DNA of 41,448 nucleotides from Acidobacteriota bacterium (GTDB lineage Bacteria; Acidobacteriota; Terriglobia; Terriglobales; Acidobacteriaceae): NCBI GenBank assembly GCA_021804655.1, contig JAJZHE010000007.1, positions 1 to 41,448 of the forward strand, read 5' to 3'. Shown piece by piece: positions 1 to 8,847 of this stretch (position 1 is its first letter; each line of letters starts with the position of its first letter). The notes under the pieces were generated by a model. It saw only the letters and a program-made list of their open reading frames with translations, ran no database searches and was not told where the DNA came from. The position numbers and the translations under genes were made by a program.

Positions 1-168
1 TGTCGAGTGCGCGGCAGGCCAGCCTTCTCCGCCTTCACCCAGTTCGCCAGCGTTCTCCACACTCCCAAGGGCCTTCGCCGCAGCAGAAATCTTCTGCCCG
101 AAAGACACCATTCGAACCGCCTCCTGCTTGGACTCCAACGTATAGCGCCGCCGTGTCGATTTCTCCAT
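1..168 (-). pseudogene. IS3-family-type transposase OrfA, N-terminal part, frameshifted, truncated by window edge
   Basis: Reverse complement from ATG at 168 reads MEKSTRRRYTLESKQEAVRMVSFGQKISAAAKALGSVE, typical of IS3 OrfA HTH. Continuation in another frame reads TLANWVKAEKAGLPRTR, so the reading frame is broken around position 50-54. Confidence 0.7.
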
Positions 169-202
169 CTCAGTCGCCTCTTCGCGATTACAACAGCTCG
201 CT

Positions 203-343
203 ATGAGAGACGTTTTCCGGGGGCAAGATCAACACTTCGTTGCTCGCAAGCCGCAGTCGCTTTACCGACTGACGGCTGCCGGTCGCGCGGCGCTTGCGGA
301 ATATGTTAAGGCTCTGCGCCAACTTCTTGGCACCGCACTCTGA
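203..343 (+). pseudogene. C-terminal remnant of a winged-helix transcriptional regulator
   Basis: 46-codon reading MRDVFRGQDQHFVARKPQSLYRLTAAGRAALAEYVKALRQLLGTAL*. The RKPxSxYRLTAAGRAALxxYVxALRxLL segment resembles the C-terminus of MarR/HTH_34-type regulators. No HTH part is present upstream. Confidence 0.4.
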
Positions 344-373
344 TCCCGCAGTTGCCGCCGGTCTTCTCGTGCT

Positions 374-1102
374 TCACGTGCGGATTCCCGCTTCTGCACG
401 CAGCGGTTTCGGACTGGCTGCCAGCTCCAGCAGGCGATCCGCATCGAGCACGGTCACGCGATGCCCATGGATGGCAATTACACCCTGCTGCATGAGACGC
501 TGCAGGGCGCGCGTCACCACCTCGCGAACAGAGCCGAGACGCGAGGCAATCTGGCTGTGGGAAAGCGGCAGTGAAAATGAGTCTCCGCTGCGCAGCGCTG
601 GGCGAGACTTCGAGGCTGTCTCCAGCAGCAATGCCGCCAGGCGCTGACCAACGTCATGCAGCGCTAGTCGTTCGGCCAGCCCGGAGACCTGACGCAGTCT
701 GGTCGCCATCATCCGGAGCGCAAGCAGTGCGGCCTCGGGATGACGGAGGAGAAATTCCATCACTTCGATGCGCGCGAGGAAGAGCACTTGCGCATCGGTC
801 TCGGCGATGGCTGTGGACGGGTACACTCCGCCGTCAAATACGGCCACTTCGGCGAGCATTCCGCCTGCCGTCTCCACGTGTATCGTCTGCTCGCGTCCCT
901 CCAGATTTACGCGAGCTGCCCGCACCGCGCCACGAGCAACCACAAACAGCCCTTCGGCTGCTTCCCCAGCGGCAAAGAGAATTTCGCCTGTCGCAAGGCT
1001 GCGCTCGTGCGCGCGACTCGCAAGCTGGAGCAGCTCAACCGATTCCAGCCCGCGAAAGATCGCGGCATGCGACAAAATCTCCGCCTTCTCTTCCGATTTC
1101 AT
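374..1102 (-). CDS. Crp/Fnr-family transcriptional regulator
   Basis: cNMP-binding-like beta roll (GEILFAAGEAAEGLFVVARGAVR) plus HTH (SHSQIASRLGSVREVVTRALQRLMQQGVI). No cysteines, so not an Fe-S FNR. Confidence 0.9.
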   Translation of the reverse strand: MKSEEKAEILSHAAIFRGLESVELLQLASRAHERSLATGEILFAAGEAAEGLFVVARGAVRAARVNLEGREQTIHVETAGGMLAEVAVFDGGVYPSTAIAETDAQVLFLARIEVMEFLLRHPEAALLALRMMATRLRQVSGLAERLALHDVGQRLAALLLETASKSRPALRSGDSFSLPLSHSQIASRLGSVREVVTRALQRLMQQGVIAIHGHRVTVLDADRLLELAASPKPLRAEAGIRT

Positions 1103-1146
1103 TCTGATCCTGAACCGCGTATTCGCGAGCGCAAGCTACAGCATCG

Positions 1147-1160
1147 GTGACTAGAGTCAC
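1147..1160. promoter_or_regulatory. Crp/Fnr-type binding site GTGAC-TAGA-GTCAC
   Basis: Perfect palindrome GTGA-N6-TCAC in the divergent intergenic region, with a TACCAT -10-like hexamer at 1183-1188. Confidence 0.6.
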
Positions 1161-1208
1161 TGCCTGCGTTTCCTCAACAGCCTACCATCCTCTATGTCAG
1201 GAGGCTGC

Positions 1209-1922
1209 ATGTCGATTACCCCTCAAACCCCGGTCCGAGAGATTGTTCTGGAGATGCCGATCACCATTCCTCTGCTGGAGGAGCTTGGAATCGATTATTG
1301 TTGCGGAGGTGCGCGTTCTCTCGACGAAGCATGCTCCGCCAAAGGTCTTGCTGTCGCAGGCATTCTTGACCGGATTGCCGGTCTGCGTCAGGATCAGTTT
1401 CCAGCGCCTGAAAGCTGGGGCACGGCTCCGCTGTCGGCGCTGATCTGTCATCTGGTGGACCATCATCACGCCTTTGCGCGTCAACAGTTGGCGATGATCG
1501 AGCCGCTTGCGGAGAAGGTCGCTGCACGGCACGGCGACACGAGTCCAGACCTGCTGGTAATCGCCGAGAGGCTTCGCGCGCTGAGCGCGGAACTGACCCA
1601 TCACTTTGCCTGCGAAGAGAACATTCTCTTTCCTACGATTCTGCGCCTGGATTCCGGGCATCATCCGCTCTTTCCACCCCTCTTTGGCAACATCGGTCAG
1701 CCGATCGAGCGCATGCTTCGCGACCACGACCAGACCGGTGAGGAGTTGCGCACCTTGCGCACTTTGACCAATGACCTTGAGCCGCCTGCGCATGCCTGCT
1801 TCAGTTGGCGCGCACTCTATCAGGCGATCAAGGATCTGGAACGCGACCTGCATCAGCATATTCATCTGGAGAACAACATTCTCTTTCCGCGCGCGCTGCA
1901 ACAGGCGCAAGGTGCAGCATGA
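1209..1922 (+). CDS. Iron-sulfur cluster repair di-iron protein (RIC family; ScdA/YtfE/DnrN)
   Basis: N-terminal ScdA_N motif (LEELGIDYCCGG) and hemerythrin-like His/Glu motifs (HLVDHHHAF, HFACEENILFP, RDHDQTGEEL, HIHLENNILFP). SD AGGAGG at 1199-1204, so ATG at 1209 is preferred over 1194. Confidence 0.92.
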   Translation: MSITPQTPVREIVLEMPITIPLLEELGIDYCCGGARSLDEACSAKGLAVAGILDRIAGLRQDQFPAPESWGTAPLSALICHLVDHHHAFARQQLAMIEPLAEKVAARHGDTSPDLLVIAERLRALSAELTHHFACEENILFPTILRLDSGHHPLFPPLFGNIGQPIERMLRDHDQTGEELRTLRTLTNDLEPPAHACFSWRALYQAIKDLERDLHQHIHLENNILFPRALQQAQGAA

Positions 1923-3265
1923 AGGAATTCACACCATCTGCGGAGCACCAGATGCCGACTGTCAGGACAGGTGCTCAGGTCGAGTCTTTAAGCCAGCGAC
2001 TGGTGATTGCTTTCACCGTCACGGGCCTGCTCTTCATGCTGCTGCCGGGCACGTTTCTGGGTGTGTGGAATCTGATCGGAATTGCGCAGGATCGTACGCT
2101 TGCCTCGATTGCGCCAGCCTGGATTCAAGCGCATGGACAGGCACAGATATTTGGCTGGATCGGTTCGTTCATCCTTGGTATCGGTTTTTATTCACTGACC
2201 AAAATGCAGAGTCTCCGCAACTTTCCCGTTCGATCCGGATGGTTCTCGTGGAGCATGTGGACTTCGGGTGTTTCACTCCGCTGGCTGGGTGGAATTTCAG
2301 GGTGGCACTGGACCCTTCTGCTGCCTGCGTCTGCGCTCCTGCAGCTCGGCGCGTTTCTGCTTTTCTGGCGCGCGGTGCGCAAGCATCGTCCAGCAACAGA
2401 AGCGTCTTCTTCAATACCCGCGTGGATGGTAGCGGTTGTCTTTGGAACTGTGATGTTGTGTATTGTTCTCACGATGCAGTTTGCGGTCCTGTGCTGGCTG
2501 GCGCTGTCGGCGCAGTCGCCTGCTTTGCCGCATGTGCTGGATCAGCAGCTTGTCGTTTTTGCGGTCTGGGGCGTTCTGGTCCCCACCATCTGGGGTTTCA
2601 ATGCGCGCTGGCTCCCAGTCTTCGCGGGATTCGATGAACCCAACGGGCGCGAGCTGATCGCTGCCTGCATCTTCGTCGCGGCTGGCGTGCTCGCTGCCTT
2701 CACGCCGTGGCTCGGACTCTCGGCATCGCTGCTGCTCATCGCGGCCGTCCTCTCCATTGATGCGCTCCGTGTCTGGGATGCCGCTATACGACCGGCGAAG
2801 ACGCAAAACATCTCACATAGCTTTCCGTTTTTTATCCGGATTGCTTATCTCTGGTTAGTGATTTCCTGCTTGCTGGATGCGCTGGCAGTCGTTGCGGACC
2901 ATTCGGGCGGCATCTGGGGCGCTAGCCGTCACGCGCTCACCGTCGGCTTTGTCGCAGGCATGGTTTTCGTCATCGGCCCGCGCATTCTGCCAGCATTCTG
3001 TGGTATGCGCGTGCTGTGGAGTTCTTCGCTGATGACAGCTTCTCTGGTGCTGCTCCATCTGGGCTGTGCGTTGCGCGTGGCCATGGAGCCGTTGGCCTAT
3101 CAGCATCTCTGGTCGCCTGCATGGCGTCTGCTGCCGGTCTCGGCATTCATTGAGCTGGCCGGTATCACAATCTTCGCGCTCAATCTTTTTGTCACGCTGC
3201 TGCGGATGCCAGCGCATCTGGCCAGCCAGTCGAAAACTCACTGCCCTGGAGTTGCAAGGGTGTAA
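1919..3265 (+). CDS. NnrS family protein
   Basis: Polytopic membrane protein with NnrS-like motifs (QAHGQAQIFGWIGSFILGIGFY, SRHALTVGFVAGMVFVIGPRILPAF). ATGA overlap with the upstream RIC stop supports start at 1919. Confidence 0.85.
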   Translation: MKEFTPSAEHQMPTVRTGAQVESLSQRLVIAFTVTGLLFMLLPGTFLGVWNLIGIAQDRTLASIAPAWIQAHGQAQIFGWIGSFILGIGFYSLTKMQSLRNFPVRSGWFSWSMWTSGVSLRWLGGISGWHWTLLLPASALLQLGAFLLFWRAVRKHRPATEASSSIPAWMVAVVFGTVMLCIVLTMQFAVLCWLALSAQSPALPHVLDQQLVVFAVWGVLVPTIWGFNARWLPVFAGFDEPNGRELIAACIFVAAGVLAAFTPWLGLSASLLLIAAVLSIDALRVWDAAIRPAKTQNISHSFPFFIRIAYLWLVISCLLDALAVVADHSGGIWGASRHALTVGFVAGMVFVIGPRILPAFCGMRVLWSSSLMTASLVLLHLGCALRVAMEPLAYQHLWSPAWRLLPVSAFIELAGITIFALNLFVTLLRMPAHLASQSKTHCPGVARV

Positions 3266-3266
3266 C

Positions 3267-4313
3267 TCAACTGGGACGCGCGATCCGGGAGATCGGTTCG
3301 CACCCGCACGATTGGCGCAGTATCAGCTCCGTGGGAAGCACGATGCGCGAGGTCATTCTCTCGCCCCCATTGCCGGTGCGCAGGCTGTCAATCAGCATCC
3401 GCGTGGCGTGGCGGCCCAGTTCTGTCGCCGGCTGCCGTACCGCGGTCAAGGGTACCGCAAGCAGAGAAGCCAGCTCGAAGTCGTCGAAGCCGATGATGGC
3501 AAGCTGCTGCGGAATGCGAATTTCCTCGCGCTTCAACGCGCTGAGAACGGCCACGGAGGTCACGTTGTTCAGCGTAAAGACTGCGCTCGGCGGCTTGGCT
3601 GAGCGCAGAGAAGCAACGACCTTCGGGCCGATCGGCACGCCACGTTTCACCAGGATGTACTGCTGCGATAAGCCCGCAGTCTGCATCGCTTTTTTGTAGC
3701 CCTCGATGCGCTCGCCGATGGAGTTGTATTCGCGGTCGTAACCCACGCACAGAATCCTGCGGTGACCGTGATCGATCAGGTGGTTGGTCGCGCGAAACGC
3801 ACCCTCCAGATTTTCCACCATCACCTCGCCGGCGTCGATTCCAGCAAAGGTTCGGTCGATCATGACCACAGGCATTCCGCTTCGCCGCAGTTCCTGGAGT
3901 TGCTCCAGCGAGTTTTCGCTGGAGGGAACAATGAGGATGCCTGCAATGTTGCGGGCGCGCATTTGAGAAAGCTCTTCAGCTTCCACGCTGCGATTTGCTT
4001 CGCATGCGAAGAGCATCGTCATATATCCCTGCTCGGCAGCAACCTGCTGGACGGCATGGGCGCATTGAGAAAAAAACGGATCGCTGAGACTGGGTACGAT
4101 CAGCCCAATGGTTCTGGAAGTGCGTCCCTTGAGCGTGCGCGCCGCTTCGTTTGGTTGATAGTTGAGTCGCGCAATCGCTTCCTCAACGCGTCGCGCCATT
4201 TCCTCGCTGACATGCTTCTTGCCGTTGATCACACGTGAGACCGTCATGGTGCCAACCCCACAGGCGCGGGCAACATCGGCGATGGTGACTACGGAGCGGG
4301 ATCGTGTAGACAT
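3267..4313 (-). CDS. LacI family transcriptional regulator
   Basis: HTH TIADVARACGVGTMTVSRVINGKKHVSEEMARRVEEAIARLNYQPNEAARTLK plus periplasmic-binding-protein-like effector domain. Confidence 0.95.
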   Translation of the reverse strand: MSTRSRSVVTIADVARACGVGTMTVSRVINGKKHVSEEMARRVEEAIARLNYQPNEAARTLKGRTSRTIGLIVPSLSDPFFSQCAHAVQQVAAEQGYMTMLFACEANRSVEAEELSQMRARNIAGILIVPSSENSLEQLQELRRSGMPVVMIDRTFAGIDAGEVMVENLEGAFRATNHLIDHGHRRILCVGYDREYNSIGERIEGYKKAMQTAGLSQQYILVKRGVPIGPKVVASLRSAKPPSAVFTLNNVTSVAVLSALKREEIRIPQQLAIIGFDDFELASLLAVPLTAVRQPATELGRHATRMLIDSLRTGNGGERMTSRIVLPTELILRQSCGCEPISRIARPS

Positions 4314-4388
4314 TCGACTTCATCCTAACTTGTCTTCGGGGCATTGCGCGAAAATTTGCAGGATGCCGTAAGACGAAAGGAACAGTTC

Positions 4389-4402
4389 TGAGAACGATAT
4401 CA
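4389..4402. promoter_or_regulatory. Candidate LacI-family operator TGAGAACGATATCA
   Basis: CG-centred inverted repeat upstream of lacI-type gene; shares GAACGATATCA-like core with the site at 4597. Confidence 0.4.
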
Positions 4403-4498
4403 CATCGATCTTATGTTGTTCTGCAAGCGATGCATGTATGCCTTTGCATGTGCATGGGCAATGTCGATGAATACCATAGAAGCCATATAAAATCAGCG

Positions 4499-4512
4499 GT
4501 TAATCGATTATC
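4499..4512. promoter_or_regulatory. Candidate LacI-family operator GTTAATCGATTATC
   Basis: Contains perfect 10-bp palindrome TAATCGATTA with central CG. Confidence 0.3.
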
Positions 4513-4557
4513 TAAGCTCTCAGCAAGTGCGATTGTCTTCGGATTTGAAAAAAACAA

Positions 4558-4587
4558 TTGACAGAAACGAAAACGCTCACGTATAAA
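4558..4587 (+). promoter_or_regulatory. Sigma70-type promoter TTGACA-N18-TATAAA for the TonB receptor gene
   Basis: Consensus -35 at 4558-4563 and near-consensus -10 at 4582-4587, about 100 bp upstream of the receptor ATG. Confidence 0.6.
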
Positions 4588-4596
4588 TTGTCGGAC

Positions 4597-4610
4597 TGAT
4601 AACGATATCA
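4597..4610. promoter_or_regulatory. Candidate LacI-family operator TGATAACGATATCA
   Basis: CG-centred inverted repeat with 5 of 6 half-site positions symmetric, just downstream of the predicted transcription start. Confidence 0.5.
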
Positions 4611-4686
4611 ATTCGTATCGGCGTACTGCATTTTCACGCTGACGGAAGCCGCTCTTCCTGATCAGGAGTGAATCTCAAGTACTTTT

Positions 4687-7600
4687 TTGGAGGCACAGAT
4701 GAAAAAAATACTGCTCGCATTTTCCCTCTTTTGCCTGACCCTGGCCGGTCTTGCGCAAAGCCCCACTGGAACCATCCGCGGCACGGTCCTTGACTCGTCC
4801 GGCGCGGCCATCGCCGGCGCGACGATCACCATCACCAACGTACCGACCAACGAAGTCCGCTCGACAACCTCCGACAGCCAGGGACGATATATCTTCAACT
4901 TCGTTCAGCCTTCGGAATATATGGCTGTCGCTACGGCTGCCGGGTTTCAGTCCGTCAAGCAGGAGCACATCATCATTCGCATCTCGGTCGGCACGCCGAT
5001 CGATTTCCGCATGCCAGTGAGCACCGTGACGCAGCAGGTGGAGGTGGACAGCACCACACCGCCGTTGGAGGTCGATTCCTCCAGCCTCAATACGGTCATT
5101 CCGGGTAGAACGATTCTTGACCTTCCACTGAATGGACGGAATCCGACCTCGCTTGAGGTGCTTGTTCCCGGCGTGAACACGACCGGCAACGCTTCCACAC
5201 CGCATATCGCAGGCTCGCGTAACGCCAACAATGAAGAGCAGATCGACGGCATGACGAACATCCTGCCGGAGAACAACGTCGGCAACAACTCCACTGCATA
5301 TACGCCCATCGTCGATTCCGTGCAGGAATTCAACGTGCAGACCAGCGTGCTGCCTGCGCAATACGGACGTTTCTCCGGCGGCGTGATCAGCCTGGTCACC
5401 CGCTCAGGAACGAACGACTTCCACGGCAGCCTGTTTGATTTCACGCAGACCAATGCGCTCTATGCCAAGCCGTTCTTCTCTTCGGGGCCGGTGCCGAGTT
5501 CGCATCTTTACCAGTACGGCGGCGTGATCGGCGGACCCATCTGGATTCCGCACTTGTACGACGGTCACAACAGAAGCTTCTTCTTCTTTGCCTTTGAAGA
5601 CTCGAAGAACTCCGTCGCGCAAACTGAGTTGGATTCCGTACCCACAGCAGCCGAGCGCACAGGTGATTTCTCTGCGCTCAGCACGGTCATCTATAACCCC
5701 TATTCGGCGTCGTTGCAGCCGGACGGCTCGTATCTGCGTCAGCCGTTTCAGGGAAACAAGATTCCGTCGAACCTGATCAGCAAAGTTGCGGCGGCTGCGA
5801 TTCAGTACTATCCGATGCCGAATACAGGCCCGGCTGGTACGCAGTTCAACAACTACACAGCAAACGGATCCTCAGTCAACAACTACTACCACTTTGATCT
5901 GCGCCTCGATCAGGACTTTGGCACGCGCGATCACAGCTTTGTGCGCTTCTCGCACATCAACAACCCGAATATCCCGTTCAGTGATTACAACAGCGCGGCT
6001 TCGCAGGGCTACGGCGGACCGTCGACATCCACCGCATACAGCGCTTCGATCGATAACTCGATCACGCTTTCGCCCTCGCTGATTCTGGACCTGCGCGGAG
6101 GTTTCAGCCGCTCCACCTATGTGCGCTCGACCTTTGGCCAGCCGTTTGATCTGGCCAGTCTTCAGTTTCCCAACTCTTATCTGACGGTTGCTGATCGCGA
6201 ACCGAATGTCTTTCCGCAATTTCAGGTGAATCAGGGATACTCCGGGGTCGGTTCCGGTGGTTATGTTCCGCTGTTGGAGGACCCATCCGCAGCCGATATC
6301 GATCCCAGCATTGTGAAAGTCTACAAGGGAAACTCGATTACCATCGGTGGCGAATGGCGCAAGCTCTTTTTGAATTTCTACCAGTACGGCTATCCCTCCG
6401 GTCAGTTTGGCGGCATCGGACAGGACTGGACCGAGAAGACGGTCAACAACTTTGACGGCTCGGGCGACTCCTTTGCGACGATGCTGCTGGGGCTTTCCGA
6501 TTATGGACAGATCACTCACGATATCTCGCTGGCCACCTCCAGTGCCTATGCCGCGGCTTACATCCAGGACGACTATCAAGCCGCGCCGAACCTGACCTTC
6601 AACCTCGGACTGCGCTGGGATGTGGATATTCCCCGCACGGAGCGCCACAATCGTCTCGATTACTGGGATAACAGTCTGCCCTCCCCCATTGCGGCGCAGA
6701 TTCCCTCCAACGCGTGTCTGCATTGCGGTGACCTTGTGGGTCAAATGGTCTTTGTGGGCACGCCGGAGAGCAAGTACGGACGCCATCAGGGACCGACACA
6801 GTGGAAGGATTTTGCACCGCGCGTCGGATTTGCCTGGAGTCCAGACAGCAAGACGGTTGTCCGCGGAGGCTACGGTCTCATCTTCCAGCCTTCGGAGATG
6901 CAGGCTGCCGGCACCACGGGCGGTGCGGGTACGGATGGCTTCACCAGCCAGACAGGATTCAACTTCACGCTGAATAACCAGCAGACCGTTGCAACTACCT
7001 TTGACAATCCCGCGCCGGGTGGCTTTAACCTGCCGCAAGGTGTCGCCGGGGGGCCAAATACCTTCCTGGGGCTGGGAATCAGCGATACCTTCTTCGACTC
7101 CTACCGCAATCCGTACTCCATCGAAGCCAATCTGAACGTCCAGCGCTCGCTCACACCAAGCACCGTCGTCGAGGTTGGCTATATCTACAACGCCGGCCAC
7201 TTCCTCATCAACGGTGATCCCGGTGTGCCGTTCTCGCAGGTCGAGCCCTCTTACCTGACCCTGGGCAACAAGCTCCTGGCCAGCACGCAGAATCCCTTTT
7301 ATGGGATCATCACCACGCCTGGCTCGCCGTTCACCTCGCAGACAGTTCCTTATGACTATCTGCTGCGGCCCTATCCGCAGTACAACGGCGTCTCGAGCTT
7401 CCGCAAGGCGGACTCCGGGTCGCACTATAACGCCCTCACTGTCAAAGTCGACAAGCGTTACAGCAACGGCTTCTCTCTGCTGATCGCCTTCACAGGGTCC
7501 AAGCTGATGGATAACGCAGCCAGCGTCGTAAGCTACCTGGGACCGACAAGCCAGACCTATGCCAACCAGTACAACCCAAAGGCGGAGTTTGGTCTGTCTT

Positions 7601-8160
7601 CCCAGGACATCTCGCGCACCTTCGTCGCGGGCTATGTCTATGACCTGCCATTCGGGCGTGGCAAGTTTTTCCTCAACAACCGCGGAACTCTTGTGAATGC
7701 GCTGGTGAGCGGATGGCAGACGAACGGCATTGTGCAGTGGGATACTGGCACGCCTGTAGTGCTGGGAGCGGTGAACAATGAAACCGGATTGCTTGGCTTT
7801 GGCCAGCGACCAAACGAAGCGCCGGGCGATCCAAATATCGCAAATCCCAATCGTCAGAAGTGGTTCAACACCGGTCTTTTCTCGCAACCGGCTCCGTTCA
7901 CCATCGGCAATGCGCCGCGCGTGCTGCCCAATGTGCGCGTCCCGGGCTATGTGGATGCTGATCTGTCGGCGTTCAAGAACAACTACTTCGGGCCAAACGA
8001 AAGGTTCAATGTACAGCTTCGTCTGGAAGCCTTCAACGCCTTCAACCACCCGATCTTTAACGGTCCGGATGCAGGCGTGAACGATGGAACCTTTGGCCAG
8101 ATCAACTCACAATCCAACACCGGTCGCGAGGTGCAGCTCGCGGCCAAATTCATCTTCTGA
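4687..8160 (+). CDS. TonB-dependent receptor with N-terminal carboxypeptidase-regulatory-like domain (Oar-like)
   Basis: Signal peptide, GTIRGTVLDSSGAAIAGATITITN domain, plug (LPLNGRNPTSLEVLVPGV, DGMTN), beta-barrel ending in AAKFIF. It probably starts at 4699 (ATGAAAAAAATAC). Confidence 0.93.
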   Translation: MEAQMKKILLAFSLFCLTLAGLAQSPTGTIRGTVLDSSGAAIAGATITITNVPTNEVRSTTSDSQGRYIFNFVQPSEYMAVATAAGFQSVKQEHIIIRISVGTPIDFRMPVSTVTQQVEVDSTTPPLEVDSSSLNTVIPGRTILDLPLNGRNPTSLEVLVPGVNTTGNASTPHIAGSRNANNEEQIDGMTNILPENNVGNNSTAYTPIVDSVQEFNVQTSVLPAQYGRFSGGVISLVTRSGTNDFHGSLFDFTQTNALYAKPFFSSGPVPSSHLYQYGGVIGGPIWIPHLYDGHNRSFFFFAFEDSKNSVAQTELDSVPTAAERTGDFSALSTVIYNPYSASLQPDGSYLRQPFQGNKIPSNLISKVAAAAIQYYPMPNTGPAGTQFNNYTANGSSVNNYYHFDLRLDQDFGTRDHSFVRFSHINNPNIPFSDYNSAASQGYGGPSTSTAYSASIDNSITLSPSLILDLRGGFSRSTYVRSTFGQPFDLASLQFPNSYLTVADREPNVFPQFQVNQGYSGVGSGGYVPLLEDPSAADIDPSIVKVYKGNSITIGGEWRKLFLNFYQYGYPSGQFGGIGQDWTEKTVNNFDGSGDSFATMLLGLSDYGQITHDISLATSSAYAAAYIQDDYQAAPNLTFNLGLRWDVDIPRTERHNRLDYWDNSLPSPIAAQIPSNACLHCGDLVGQMVFVGTPESKYGRHQGPTQWKDFAPRVGFAWSPDSKTVVRGGYGLIFQPSEMQAAGTTGGAGTDGFTSQTGFNFTLNNQQTVATTFDNPAPGGFNLPQGVAGGPNTFLGLGISDTFFDSYRNPYSIEANLNVQRSLTPSTVVEVGYIYNAGHFLINGDPGVPFSQVEPSYLTLGNKLLASTQNPFYGIITTPGSPFTSQTVPYDYLLRPYPQYNGVSSFRKADSGSHYNALTVKVDKRYSNGFSLLIAFTGSKLMDNAASVVSYLGPTSQTYANQYNPKAEFGLSSQDISRTFVAGYVYDLPFGRGKFFLNNRGTLVNALVSGWQTNGIVQWDTGTPVVLGAVNNETGLLGFGQRPNEAPGDPNIANPNRQKWFNTGLFSQPAPFTIGNAPRVLPNVRVPGYVDADLSAFKNNYFGPNERFNVQLRLEAFNAFNHPIFNGPDAGVNDGTFGQINSQSNTGREVQLAAKFIF

Positions 8161-8177
8161 ATATCCAGAAGGCTTGC

Positions 8178-8212
8178 AGCCGGGTGGAGCATCTGCTCCC
8201 CCGGCTTTTTTT
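8178..8212 (+). terminator. Rho-independent terminator after TonB receptor
   Basis: AGCCGGG-T-GGAGC / ATCT / GCTCC-CCCGGCT stem (12 bp, one bulge) followed by a T-tract. Confidence 0.85.
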
Positions 8213-8227
8213 AATTTCAGTAAGCTC

Positions 8228-8701
8228 TCAGATGTGGCAGCTTGCCAGGCCGCGCTTCTCCAGATAGCGCTGGTGATACTCCTCGGCGCGCCAGAAGGTC
8301 TGTGACGGCTCCACTTTTGTGACAATGCGCTTCGGCGCATATCGACCTGCGGCCGTGAGTTCGGAGATTCTGGCCTCAGCCTGAGCTTTTTGTTCCTCAC
8401 CGTGATAGAAGATGGCCGAGCGATACTGCGTTCCCCAGTCCGGCCCCTGACGATTCATCTGGGTTGGATCGTGAAGCGCAAAGAACGCGTCCAGAAGCTG
8501 TCCAAACGTCACTCGCGCTGGATCGAACTCAACCTCCACCACCTCGGCATGTCCGGTTCGATCTGTGCAAACGTCCTTGTAGGTGGGCGACTGCATCGCG
8601 CCGCCTTCATAGCCGACCGCCGTCGCGGTCACGCCCGGAATCTGCGCAAACGCAGCTTCCACGCCCCAGAAACATCCAGCGCCAAATGTTGCCTTTTCCA
8701 T
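8228..8701 (-). CDS. msrA: Peptide-methionine (S)-S-oxide reductase MsrA
   Basis: MEKATFGAGCFWGVEAAFAQIPGV (GCFWG motif), GYEGG, and DPTQMNRQGPDWGTQYRSAIF. Confidence 0.96.
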   Translation of the reverse strand: MEKATFGAGCFWGVEAAFAQIPGVTATAVGYEGGAMQSPTYKDVCTDRTGHAEVVEVEFDPARVTFGQLLDAFFALHDPTQMNRQGPDWGTQYRSAIFYHGEEQKAQAEARISELTAAGRYAPKRIVTKVEPSQTFWRAEEYHQRYLEKRGLASCHI

Positions 8702-8812
8702 TTGCGTCCTCCCACTTTCATTATCCTAATCCGAGAGTGATATGACGCTTGGAACTGAATGTAACGATGCACTGCGGCAGAACAGGATCGGCAGAAGCAG
8801 ATTTTGTGCAAA

Positions 8813-8840
8813 TTGATTTCCACTGAACGACGCCTATACT
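8813..8840 (+). promoter_or_regulatory. Promoter TTGATT-N16-TATACT upstream of moaC
   Basis: -10 hexamer ends 7 nt before the moaC ATG. Confidence 0.4.
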
Positions 8841-8847
8841 AGCGATC

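Noticed and set aside
5872-8049. 725-aa antisense ORF opposite the TonB receptor
   Set aside because: Shadow ORF from codon bias; no recognisable domain, and the sense strand has clear receptor motifs.
8702-8847. Possible molybdenum-cofactor riboswitch upstream of moaC
   Set aside because: The leader is predicted to be absent or very short and I could not find the expected conserved stem pattern.
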